Assembly (NCBI GenBank): GCA_013396995.1
Contig: VWZP01005699.1
Coordinates: 323,596 to 387,595, forward strand
Direction: 5' to 3'
DNA from: Dicaeum eximium
Lineage: Eukaryota > Chordata > Aves > Passeriformes > Dicaeidae
DNA length: 64,000 nt
A program made the position numbers and the translations under genes. The notes beneath the pieces are model-generated. The model did no database searches. It saw nothing but the letters and a program-made list of their open reading frames with translations, and had not been told where the DNA came from. Position 1 is the first letter of the stretch; every line of letters begins with the position of its first letter. Below, piece by piece: positions 11,831 through 23,225 of the stretch.

Positions 11831-14800
11831 AGACATTAATCAAAACTATTTTTATACAAAAGATGTAATGAATTTGCTTTCATACCAGGATTTAATTAGC
11901 TCTGTTAGCACGTGGTGCAATTACAATTTCTTTGAACTCACAAGAACCACTTCATTGATTCCTTCAAGCTGGTGAAAACAGGAATAATTTTCAATCCTTC
12001 TTGGCCTAATTTGAATAGACAATAGTAGTTTTTAACATCAAATAACTGAAGTTCAGTAGCTCTTTTCTTAGAAGAAGTAGTGGGAAAAACAAGAGCAAAC
12101 ATGTTTTGTGTGTTTGTTGACAGGACTATGTCCAAAATATTGACTAATTATCTTTAGCTTTTTCATTCTGTTGTTTAATTACTTCTTAAATATGAGCTAC
12201 TTTTCTGTGTATTATCCTACATATTACTGTACTAGTTTTTTTTTGAAACTTCTATAATGATCTTGCCACTACCTAAGGTTCTATAATTACATTCTGGTTG
12301 GTTTCCAATATTTTATCCCACTTTAATTTTTTGGTTTTTTTGGAAGATTGTTTGCTGTTTTTAGTGACTTGTTTTTGTGAGAATTTTAGAATGTAGTCCC
12401 AAATACCTCTCAAGAAAGAATCACTTATTAAATGGAATGTAATCATATCAACAAAAAATAGCAAATTGCATTGTAAAAGATCCCTTCTCTCATCCTTTTT
12501 AGATCTAGCAAGTATTCTGGAACAAAGTAGGCACAGGGTTATGACAGAGACAGTACTATATTTGAGCTGGAGATATAACTTGAGTCTGAAAAGAAGTAAA
12601 TCAGCTGTAGATGAGCACCATGTTAGTAAACCTGATCAAAGAACAACAAGGAAAAATTTAAAACATGTGAGATACCTGAAGTAGTTCTCTCATATACCCG
12701 AGAGTGCTTTGTAGCAGCACTAGCTCACACTCAGGACTGCACTCTGCTGAGACCAACAAGTTATGTTTGTAAACTTGATCAGTTCTTGATCAGAAATACA
12801 GTTTTCAGACAATGGGCATCAGACACTTGTTAAGGCAAATTAAAACAATAGGGACCTGCATTGCAAGGTCACACTAGACCTGGTGGAAATCATGTATGCT
12901 GAACCACAGTTTCAACTTGAACTCGCTGTCATTATGAAATCTCAAAAAAAAAAAGAATATTGCACATGAACTGCTTTCTTAAAAAACCTGTGTATTAAAA
13001 AAAAATTAGTAGTATTAATGATAATAATAACAAGAACAATAATAAGCTGGTAGAGGATAATGATTATGATCTTTGCACAATTTTCTTATGACAACTGGAA
13101 TAAAGGGGACCTTGAAACTTTTCCCGTATGACCTGGCTGACATATGCAGACAATTTCTTGCCTCATGAACAAATAAAATATTCAATTTGACAGAAATCAA
13201 AAATAGGTGTATTTGGTCAAGACAGAAATGCAAAAGTGTTGCCATTGTTAAGTGACAGATTATTATGAACAGTAAGAAGGGCTAAAAAGATCTGTGTATA
13301 GATAGCCTCATTACTGAGGTGAATGATACTGGAATAACAGATAAAAGTAGAGAAGAATCTATTGGTTGAAGAGTGGTAGTTTAGGTTTGGCTTGTCTCGA
13401 TCTGGTTTGGTTTAGTTTTCTTCCCTCCCCAGCTCCTCGCTCTCCTTTAGATTAATCATTTTGGATGCCAGGATTCTGAAAGGTGTGAGAGAGGTTCTGA
13501 AAATGTAACCAACAAGATTATGTTTAAAATGTTCTGGCTGACTCTGTTTCGATTTTAATGGTACAGCAACTGTGTAGGCATGTTGTAGGATCTGATAACA
13601 TTTTTATAGCAGCAAGAAGAAGGAATTACATGGGAATCTGATTTATGATGAAAATTTGAACAAATCCTATACTTGTTCAGGATAAAGTGCTTTGAGACTA
13701 AGACCCTGAGGCATATTTATTTTTTTAGTTTTATGTAGAGAAGCAGATTTGAGTTGTACCTAACAAGCAGAATTGCATTTTAATTGCTTTACGAAAAAAT
13801 AAGGTTTGAACTCTTTATTACTTGTAATTTATTGTGTTCAGAAGTGAAACACTTCAAGACGATAATGTTCAACACAGAAAGCTGAGTTTTGCATTGTATA
13901 AGATATGGAATTTATAGATTGTGCAAAAGCCTAGGGCAAGTGTACTTTTTAAGATCTGATGTGGTACAACATAGTCCTAGCTTCTTTGCTGAATGTCTGA
14001 ATTTAGTCATAACAGTGTTTATTCTTTGGGTTTTCATTGTATAAGCAGAAAGAATCTCCAATATATAAACATGATCTTCAAGTATATTAAAAATTAATAC
14101 TAAGATTTATACCAATCTTCTATATTGAGTAAAAATATTTCATTATCTGCTACTTGGATTACTAAGAATATATTATGATAGGTAAGAAATGGCTGAGTTA
14201 ATGGAGTCAACATTCAGCTATTTTATTAATTAAAGTTCCACTGAGAAAATAAGGGAGGAGAAATATTGCCCCTCTTTAAAGTGTTTCAGTTATAGTTTCT
14301 CAATTTACTGAAGATATTTGACTTCTCACATTATTTTTCCTGTATGTTCGAATGCAAATAGTATGCAATCTGTAATAGCATAGCCATGATGGCATTGATA
14401 ATTAGATTGTGCATTGAAAATACTCCTAAAGAATTATATTAGATACAAAACTTAGATACAAAAATTAGATTTAGTGCAGAATCTTAATAGCTGAATGCCT
14501 GCAAGCCTATAAAACCTAGTACTATATTATCTGTTGACTAAATTTTATTATGTCCGACAAGAGGTTTTAAGTCCTTTTTGTTTCTTCATCCATTATTTAA
14601 AAAATAAAATAAAAATATTTAATTTTTGTTTTTTATAGATAATTTCTTGGCTCAGTAAGAATATAAGAACTATATTAATAATGTCAGTCTCACACTAACA
14701 ACAAACCACATTATTTGGACTCCATATCTTGCAGTAATCTCCCATCTTTCAAGCAAACCAATAAAATATCTCAAGACTTTTTGCTATATGTTCCTAAACA

Positions 14801-15084
14801 AGGAACAGTAGGATCTAGTGTTTGTGGCAATTCATCTAGTCTACTGACTATTCAATCTGCATCACAGCAAATTCTTTCCTTGCTATATAAATGGCTTCAA
14901 TTACTTTTGATCAAGTTATTACCAAATGAAGCCACAAAGAAGGTTTTGAAAACAGTTTAGTACACCTAACATATTAGGAGAACCGTAAGATTGAAAACTA
15001 GCTCTTCCTTTAGGATAGAAGAAACCAAGACAATAAATGGAAGTTATGTCAAAAGCTATTCTTGCATAGTGAGGATTCAGCCAG

Positions 15085-15845
15085 CAGGCATAAGGAAAGG
15101 ATGAAATCAGAATGAACCTCTGGATTACACCTAGTTGACAACTTCTGTTTATGCAGGGTTGTTGTCTTGACATTTTATGAGTTTCCTGGGTGCAAGCCTG
15201 CTGAGATTTTTATTCCCAGGGGAAAGCTCATTTTCTCAGCACAGAATTCTATACATATCTCTGAGGTGTGTTTTCAAGGTCAGGGGTGGTGTTTTTCTGC
15301 CCTGTTTCCCATATGAGAGATGTGGGTTTTCTCTCGCTCAACCAATGATGTGGAGAACTGTTATCACTGAATTCTAAGCATTCTGGCATTCTTGCACTGA
15401 GCATGAAGAAGTAAGCATCTAAGCTCTATACCTGGGCACATAATAGCCCAAGCCTTCTGAACAATGGAGTTATCTTAATAAATCATATTAAGCCTTCTGA
15501 TATTGGAATCAGAAAGTCTTGTTTCACCGTCGGGCATAACAATACAGGGTCACCTAGACCAGGTTTCCAAGACACATGTCCAGAATAGCTTTTGATCTAC
15601 AAGGACAGAGATGCCACAATCTTTCTGGGCTACCTTTTTCAGTGATTGGTTCCCAAAAGGGAGAAAGAGATCTTTTTGCCTTCAGAAAGACCCTCCTATG
15701 TTTCAGTTTCTGCTCATTTCCTCTAGTCTTATCTCTAGACACCTCTGAAAAGATCCTGATACCATCATCTTTGAACTGTCACTTCAGATTTGTACATATT
15801 TTGATGGGTTCTGCCTTGAGCCTTTTCTCTATCATCAAGATAATT
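15085..15845 (-). mobile_element. CR1 LINE 3' fragment, split by an LTR
   Basis: The minus strand carries the CR1 3' UTR. The extreme 3' end lies at about 15085-15159 ('gaacctctgga', 'cacctagt', 'atgcagggt' on the plus strand). It continues after the LTR at 15545-15845 ('cagggtcacctagaccagg', then 'gatgccacaatctttctggg' and 'cctatgtttcagtttctgc'). Joining the two flanks at the duplicated CAGGGT gives contiguous CR1, which supports insertion of the LTR into a pre-existing CR1. No coding part is retained. Confidence 0.75.
15160..15544 (+). mobile_element. Solo LTR of an endogenous retrovirus, 6-bp TSD
   Basis: This 385-bp unit begins TGTTGT and ends ACAATA, the imperfect complement of its start (ACAACA with one C-to-T change). 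The direct repeat CAGGGT flanks it at 15154-15159 and 15545-15550. Inside are a CCAAT box (15342-15346), a weak TATA-like CTCTATA near 15425 and the polyadenylation signal AATAAA (15477-15482), all on the plus strand. A 6-bp TSD is usual for ERVK/class II elements. No gag-pol-env sequence adjoins it, so it is a solo LTR. It lies inside the 3' end of a minus-strand CR1. Confidence 0.8.
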
Positions 15846-18504
15846 AATAAAAGTGTTAAGTGTGTTAAATGCGATCTGTCTTGTGTTCCTATGATCTAAC
15901 TTTCCACTATATATTTCAGGGTGTTATGTGGGATAGGGGATTCCCTAGGCTAGCACCAGAGCAGGACATCAGCCAGCTGTGTGGGGAGAAGGGCACACTG
16001 AGTTCTATCTGTCATATCAGACTGCAGGTAGGTGTTGGGATTGGGCCTGGTGATTGTAGCCAGGGTCAAACACAGACCCATGATGATGGAATATCTGGAA
16101 AAACTTCACCAATATTTTATTATTAACAAGGAAGAAAGTGTCACTTAAATAAATCTGCTCTTCATATAATGTTGTGAGAGAATTTTTGTTTAGGAGGAAA
16201 TTATCTTTTCTTGTCTTTCCAGCATAACTTTTATATTCAAGGTAAATTATAAAGGACTGCATGCAAACCAAGTCTAGTTGTCAGTTCCCTGATGATAGAA
16301 TACATAACAGTTATTTGAACAGGTGTTAGTCTGTCACGTCTTTGATGCAGCTTCTGCGTGGGTAACACGTTCACCATTCCCTAGTTCTTGGAAGCAGACA
16401 GCAGCTATTCTGATTCCTGATATAAACCACTCTAGCTTTTTACAGTCTTTGTATGTGTTTTCAATAGCCAATTTTAATTCCCAGATCCATTCACAGAAAC
16501 AGAGAAAGTAGGATAACTAATACCAAAAAATGCTAGAAATAAGCGAGAGACATTTCTGTCTAGGGTTATTGATAAACTAGAATCTTTCCAATCACATCTT
16601 TTATTAAAGTTTAGATTTTTTTCAGAAGGAAAGGCAAGAAAGATATTCTTAAATTTATAAATTGCATCTTGGAATTTATAAAAGATCTTGGATCTTTTAT
16701 TTGGATATTGGTATTTTTTCTGGAGCTATAACAAAAATAGTCATTGATGTGTGAAGCTTAAAAATGAGATCCATCTATGCGATTTTTGAACATGGATTTA
16801 TGCCACTCTTTAAAATTGTTTCAATAGCATAACAATTCTTATCCAGGGGTTACAGATGCAGGGTGAAGGATTTCTGAAATCAAATCAGAATGTATTAGTA
16901 ATCATATCCTTTCTTGATAATGCCTTTCTTTGCTACTGAACAAGCCTTTCACAATATTTGTCAAGCAAAAGGGAAGTTAGAGCACACCTGATACATTTGG
17001 CCAGATTGCTCTAGCACATTTTAGACACATGCTTTATAAACTAAAGACAATGGTAAGCAGATTGTATTGAATTGGTTTGGATGAATAGTGAGTGGATGAT
17101 GAACAGTATATTCAGGAGAACAGTAAAGTTCTTATTGATTCTATCCTTGAACAATGAACTTGGGCTCTTTCCCTGACACTCACTAAGGTTACTTGTTCAA
17201 ATTATCTTGGCCTATATTTTCAGAAGCACAGGAGTTGAATTTTACATGTAACTTTAAGCACGATCCGTAGGAAATCCCAGAAACCCTAAATACATTATTT
17301 GTTTGTAGCCAAATAAATAAAAAAGGAATAAATTAATAATTTAAGACTTCTAAAACCTAAAACTTTTTTTTTTTCAAAACCTAGTAAGTATTATTTTTGA
17401 CAGTGTTGATTGATAGGAAGTTTTAGATCAATGCAACAGTGCAGAGTTTTAGGATCTGCTGGATTTGCCTTGACTCAGGCTGATTTTATCTTGCTGTAAC
17501 TAATGTCTAGAAGCCAAGAAATGATTGCCAAACATTTTGGAGTTGCAGCTCTGTGAGTTTCATCAGGTCAAGGTCTGATGCTTTATATCATCATCATAAT
17601 CACTTGAATTTCTGAAAATTTGCCAGGTTGATGTCTTCATTTAGATCATAAAATATTGGAAAAAAAGTTTGCTATCTGAAGTATATATCTTAAACTTCTG
17701 CAACCACATTTTAGATAACATCAACTGTCAGAACATTTGGATATGTGTATCAGCTGACTGCTCTTAAGGATTAAACAGAATCATTGTTAAGTAAAAAAGA
17801 TGTCACAAGGAGTCAGCAGGGATATTTACTGAGATGAACTTTTTAGTCATCTTACTTGGCTTACAATTGCTACATTCTTTGTCAATGTCTCAATGTCTTG
17901 CAGTCTTAAGCAAAACTTTTAATTAATAGTGTTGCTATAGTAATACATATAATTTTCTATATATGCATATATATAGATTATTATGCATTTTCTATATATG
18001 CATATATATAGAGTTATGATTCCTCACTTTAAATTCCTTCCTGCTTGGATTTTACATATGCCTCAGAAGAACCACATATTCATATACCACACACCACGTA
18101 TATCCTTTGTTTCTCACACATGTAGACAGAAGAAAAAGAGCTTGTTATATTTAGTAGCAGAAAAAAATTAGAAAACATGATCCTCTTTAAAGCAGTCAGC
18201 ACTGCATAGGAAATTTAGAGAGGCAGTACATAATTCAATTTTTAAATCAAAGGTGTAACTTTTATCTTTAAACAGAAAAGAAAAATCAGCTTTCAAAATT
18301 TAATAGTGATTTCAAGTTTAATAGTATCTCTCTATTTAATATTAAGCTGTGTTTGCTAGGGTTTACAGGGTATCAGCTCCTAGAAGAATCAAGGAAACCC
18401 TACTAAATACATGACTTTTCTAGTAATCAGACTCTGTAAACTAGACTCCCCGGAGTTCCTTGTTTTTATTGCCTCCAATCCAAATTTGACAACATGCACT
18501 CCAA
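15846..18504. other. AT-rich DNA, nothing recognised except a tandem duplication
   Basis: No coding or RNA feature is recognised. The short frames at 15869-16126 and 16323-16511 look incidental. A 35-bp tandem duplication at 17952-18013 is listed separately. Confidence 0.5.
17952..18013. repeat. Two-copy tandem repeat, 35-bp period, AT-rich
   Basis: The segment beginning 'attttctatatatgcatata' at 17952 recurs at 17987 with near-perfect identity. Each copy contains a self-complementary TATATATGCATATATA core, so each can also fold into a cruciform. It is probably a replication-slippage product. Confidence 0.85.
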
Positions 18505-18600
18505 TCGCAGTTGTCTCTGCTCTAAGTGGAGAACTGGACTAGGAAAATCACTCCCATGGTCCCTGCCTAAATTATTCCTGATTCTATGGCTTTGTGATAG
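18505..18600 (+). mobile_element. Short CR1 3' tail, diverged
   Basis: The string 'gaactggactaggaaaatca', then 'ggtccctgcctaaattattc' and 'gattctatggctttgtg', follows the order of the CR1 3' end (GGACTAGATGATCT, then GGTCCCTTCCAACC, then ATTCTATGATTCTGTG). Divergence is high and no upstream CR1 body is recognised, so this is a strongly 5'-truncated copy. The open frame on the opposite strand (18672-18466) is incidental. Confidence 0.5.
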
Positions 18601-20520
18601 AAGAGGATTTACAGTAAGTTTTGTCTGAGAATTCATCACCACCTGTCCTTGCCTCATATCATGATACTGCATAGCGGCACATCAGAACACAATTTGTTCA
18701 AACAGTTCCTCCAACTGCACTACTGTATCTTCTTTTTCACCTCTGGAATTAACTTATGTGTTGTGGGGTTTTTTTTTTGTTGTTGGGGTTTTTTGTTTAT
18801 TTGTTTGTTTTTAAATTTAATGAACATGATCTTAAAAATCACATTAGAAAATAATTGTGATCTAAGTAGGGATTTGGCAGTATGCTGAAACTGTATGTGA
18901 AGTTTCTTTTTTCTTTTTCCCTTCCTCTCATTTTGAAGTATTTGTAGTCTCTGCAGCTACCTCATCTATTGCATTTTTCACAAACGTCATTGCTTAAAAA
19001 CTCTGAATCTGACTCTAAGGGTTCCAATTCAAGACTGGTAGAGAAATTTCTGGATTTTCCCCTTTTTACCCTGAGAAGTATTTATAAGCAGTTTGGTGAC
19101 CATTATGAGTGTAATAATAAGGGTCTGTAGCATCAAAACAAAGTAAAGTTGTATTTTACTTTACTAGCTAGCAGTTTCCAGTCTTTTCTGTCATTTTCCT
19201 GCCCTGTGCATTAATTTCTCCATGTCTCCATATTAAAAAATAGGACAATTTATTTAAGAAATACCAAACTGCAGCATACATGAATGATGATTATTCACTC
19301 AGCCATGAGTTTTAAGGATAGATCTGTTTGTCAGGGATGGAAGACAGAGCTTTCATTCTGAAAATAGAATCAAGCGACCCTTAAAATTCAAGACCTCTGA
19401 AGATTAAGTTGTCTAGCTTAATCAGAGAAATGATTGAGGGATGAAATCTACATGAATATATATGTGTATGCATACTACTGTAATCGAAAGGAGAGGACAG
19501 CTGTTTAGCTTTGAAGACAAAATGATGACATAAAACCAGTTATTGAGACCCAACTTTTAGACATGTATTAGAATTAGAAATAAATGTTCTAGTGGAGATA
19601 TTTAAATATTATCAGCATAATGCAACTTTCAATCCTTTGATAACACAACTATTTCAAAGGTATACTTCACTCCAGAAAATGTTATAACCTCTGTGTATGG
19701 TTTTAATAAATATAGGACTGCTTTGGTTCATTTGGACTGCGATGTATTTAAATCTCTGATTCCCCATTTTGTTCCTCCTCCTCCTTTTCATCCTGCTTAT
19801 CCTGCTCATCATCATCATCATCATCATCATCTTTCAAGACTACGGGGGAAAACAAAATTTAATGCATTGACATTTTAATGTTCTTAGTACTTGCATCTAT
19901 ACATTAAACCAGTAACAAAATCAAATTTCATGCTTCAAAGCTTTAGCCAGTAATCAGCATAGTGAAGGAGTACATTGTCTTGATGAGTAATTGGTTAGAT
20001 ATATTATTTCAGCTCTTCCTCTAAAGAATCAGAGGCTATAGCTGCAACTATAGACTGGAAGAAAAGATAGATAAAAAAGACACTTAAAAAATATTTTTAG
20101 CTGCTGACATAATCAAGGTCATGCTGATCACCAGATTTTTTATTCGAGAAGCAAAGTCTGATGGGGAGTTTGGGAGATTTGTGTTAACTTTTCAATTTCC
20201 TTTACAGCAAAATGAGTAGATGGAGGTCCTGAAATGACATAATGTGAAAATTATTTTTCAGCTTCTAAATTTTATGATCAGAATAAATCACTTCCTGACA
20301 AGAAGTGGCAAAACTTAGCTGAGTTTTGTTTGAATTATCTGTGTATATTTCAGATAATAAAATCCTTTCAATATTTAAAACCTGGAAAAAAAGGAACACA
20401 TATGGCTTCCCTTGATGTCATGACCTACTCAGAGAGAAATGAATACAATTATTACCCCTATGTACTCTAACAAAGGGAAGTTACCAACTCTGGCAGCACT
20501 CAGATCAAAAGGCTGATGGT
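18601..20520. other. AT-rich DNA with short simple repeats
   Basis: No gene or named transposon is recognised. A T/G-rich run with two GGGG tracts lies at 18757-18812, and a CAT microsatellite at 19807-19830. Confidence 0.5.
19807..19830. repeat. (CAT)8 microsatellite
   Basis: There are eight uninterrupted CAT units. On the plus strand this gives a poly-His frame inside the small open frame 19693-19878, which is a translation artefact of the microsatellite. Confidence 0.97.
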
Positions 20521-20615
20521 TGTCGTGGTTGACCTTGGATTGCTGCCATATCCCCACCCAGCCACTCACTCACTTCCCCTCCTTATCAGAACAGTTAGAG
20601 AAAACAAGATTGAAA
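20521..20615 (-). mobile_element. Terminal fragment of an avian ERVL-type LTR
   Basis: The segment starts TGTCGTGGTTG and continues with the pattern of a common avian ERVL LTR end: 'cccacccagccactcactca', then 'cacttcccctcc'. In the family this is the U5 end, so the sense strand is minus. Similarity fades after about 20615. It may belong with the LTR-like sequence at 20985-21575, or be a separate truncated copy. Confidence 0.5.
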
Positions 20616-20806
20616 ATTCTTGTCATCTGTTAATGTCTCTACAGCCTTTATGGGGACAGAACTATACCACACTAGAAAATGACCTTTCTAAAGGTCAAAA
20701 TTAGGTTAAAATTAGATAAATAAAATAAACCAATGAAGTCCAGATTTATGATTATGCATTTAAGATAAAAATAAAAAATATGGAAAATCTGTACCATTTT
20801 AATGTA

Positions 20807-20890
20807 CACTGTAACTGTGTTCACACTGTAACTGTGTTCACTTTAGTGTTCACTTTAGTGTTCACTTTAGTGTTCACACTATAACTGTGA
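20807..20890. repeat. Compound minisatellite (17-bp and 12-bp units)
   Basis: Two perfect copies of cactgtaactgtgttca (20807-20823 and 20824-20840) are followed by three perfect copies of ctttagtgttca (20841-20876). A degenerate return to the first unit follows at 20877-20890. Both units end in GTGTTCA, so the short unit probably arose from the long one. Confidence 0.93.
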
Positions 20891-20984
20891 AGTTGAATAA
20901 AACAATTACTTTATCGTTCTAGTTAGATAAGAACATGATGAACCTCAAGGAAACCTAAGTAGTTCACCTAGCATCCTGCATTTA

Positions 20985-21575
20985 TAACACAGCTCCAGCA
21001 TGGGTCATTTCCATGGGGTACAATCCTTCCAGAACAGACTGCGTCAACATGAGTCCCCCATGGGCTGTAGGTCTTGTGAGAAGATATGCTGCCACTTGGG
21101 CTCCTTTCCACATTCTCCTGTGTGGACTTTCCACAACCTACAGCTGCCATTAGGGCATGTTTTTCTGTAGTGTGGAGAAGTCTATGGCCTATAGTGTTGA
21201 TATTTTCTCCAACATGGTTCTCTATGGGCTGCAGGAGGACAATCTGATTCTCCATGGTCTTCACAGGCTGCAGAGGAATCCCTACTCCAGTGCTGGGAGC
21301 ACATCTTCCTTCCTCCTCCCCTGATCTTAGTGTCTGTAAGCTGTTTCTCTCACATTTTTTCTCATACCTGTCTCTTACTACTGCTACATGTTATATGTTG
21401 CCCTTTCCCAGATATGTTGTCAGAGAAGCAGAATCTTCTTTGTTAAGCTATGTCCTGCAGTGCATCCATTTTGGAGCCGCCTGGAACTTTCTCTGTCTCA
21501 TGTTGTGAAAGTCCCTAAGCTCACAGAAACCACCCCTGGTGCTCTCCTCCCCAATATCTCACCATAACAGGCAGG
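20985..21575. mobile_element. Degraded avian LTR-like repeat
   Basis: This is a moderately GC-rich island with repeated 'catggg...ctgcag' phrasing: 'ccagcatgggtcatttccat', 'tctatgggctgcaggaggac', 'tccatggtcttcacaggctg' and 'cagtgctgggagcacatctt', then 'ttggagccgcctgg' and 'acagaaaccacccctg'. I recognise this order from dispersed avian endogenous-retrovirus LTR sequence, but not the exact family. The ends and a TSD are not resolved. The open frames at 21264-20968 (minus) and 21254-21508 (plus) are not genes. Confidence 0.55.
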
Positions 21576-23225
21576 AAATGTTTATAATTAGGAGTCTTGC
21601 ATTATCATGACAAAATATTTTAAAACATAATCAGAATCTCTCTCTGTAAACCCACAGTTGATTAGATTTCAAGCAGTTAGTAGACTACTACAATTTTGGA
21701 ACAGGCAGAGATGTTGGAATCTCTACTCAGAAATCAGCTCTTATAATTTCACAATACTTTAGAAGATGCCTTTGCTTTTATTTTTTCATAGAAAAGCCAT
21801 TACTTTTCTAACATAAATCAGAATGTGAGAATCTCAGTCACCTTAAGTTCTGAAGTCAGGATCAATGTATTTATTAACACTTTGCACTCTGTGAAGATAC
21901 GTTACAGATTTGCTGTCTCTGCATTTGTCCTGTATTTTGTGAAGCTTCTTATCTCAAGCATGTCATCCCTTGTAGCATAAAGACTTGCAATCTTACCTAA
22001 AAGATACTGCAGCTGATGAAACTTTTCTTGTTAGGCCAAGAAAGCCTGGAAAATTTGTTTTGAGAGGCCAGTAAAATAGGTAGCATAATGCAGAATTTAC
22101 AACTTTGAGAGCTGCAAGAGACTAATAAGCTCATTCTCTCTTGAAAGCATGATAGAGTAAAACTAGTTTCTTATGATTCTTTCCACAAGGAGAATCAAGT
22201 TATAAAGGTTTATGAATTTTTTCTGATAAATAGAGTTTCTTATAAAGGTACAGTGATTAATAATATAAAGAGGAAATAGGAAATTCTGTCGTGGATTGCA
22301 GTGTTTTGTAATGCAAATATCACAAACTGATGTTATAAATAAAAATTCTGAAATTCATGTGACATGTAAAGGTATTAGATTTATGTTTCTGTTCTTTTTG
22401 TGTGTGTGTGTTAGTACTGTCAACTAAAAAGTTATGTTGTACGCTTAGAACTGTGGTGCTCAACTACTAGAAGTAATTAAGTGTATTTTAATATTGGTCT
22501 AACTTCTATACTTCTTCTGTGCCATGCTTTTAGTTTAGTTATGTTTTTGATAAAAACTTATAAACATAGTCTACACAAACCTTGAAGAACTAAAAAAGTT
22601 TCATTTGAGAGCACACTTATTTTTGTTCTCTCTTTTTTTACTTGTTTTATTTTTTTCTAAATTGTATGGCTATGTCTGTAGGAAATTATTCAGTGGAAAA
22701 TGTTTTGACATCTTTGACTAAAGAGAGAAATTAAGCTCTGAAATGCAAAAATGTTCCATCACTGGGAAAGCATAAATTACTCTTAAAGGGCATGACTTTC
22801 AGGGATGGAAATTTTATGTAGGATATGCTTTATTAATTTGATGTTATTTTTTCTATTAATTTGATAATGTTTCCATTTGTATAATAAAAGAGAATATAAA
22901 CATTAACTGTCTCCACATATCTGCAAATCACAAATGCAGGTAAAATATGTGGAATAAATGAAATTTCAGAGTTAGAAAGGCTTATGTAACTGTATATGTG
23001 GATTAGTTGTTAAAACAGACTGTATAATGTAGGGTCATATCCCCCATGTGTGAATGAATGGACATAGAAAAAGGATTGAATTTTTTTTAAAGGGAAGTTA
23101 TCATCATCTCATGTAGCCACTCTTTCTGTCCAAAGAAAAAAGCAAAGGCTTACTGAACTCTGCATTTGTAGCGGGTTTAGAATTTTTCAATTTTGATTTT
23201 TTTTCTCACCTAATGTACTACTAAG
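21576..23225. other. AT-rich DNA, nothing recognised
   Basis: No open frame, repeat or RNA signature worth naming is visible in these 1.65 kb. A short GT run lies near 22399-22411. Confidence 0.55.

Larger units (their letters stand above)
4471..15084. other. AT-rich intergenic or intronic DNA without genes
   Basis: No coding family, RNA gene or clear transposon is recognised in these 10.6 kb. Short open frames (for example 4995-5279 and 9103-9315 on the minus strand) have no domain signature. What can be seen is listed separately: a strong hairpin near 8612-8651, a less AT-rich patch at 11437-11830, and a short AAT/ATA-rich run near 13009-13045. A stretch at 9880-10170 rich in TAAT/ATTA cores has the texture of a conserved non-coding element, but conservation cannot be judged here. 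Confidence 0.5.

Noticed and set aside
19693..19878. Protein with a polyhistidine run
   Set aside because: The His run is only the (CAT)8 microsatellite.
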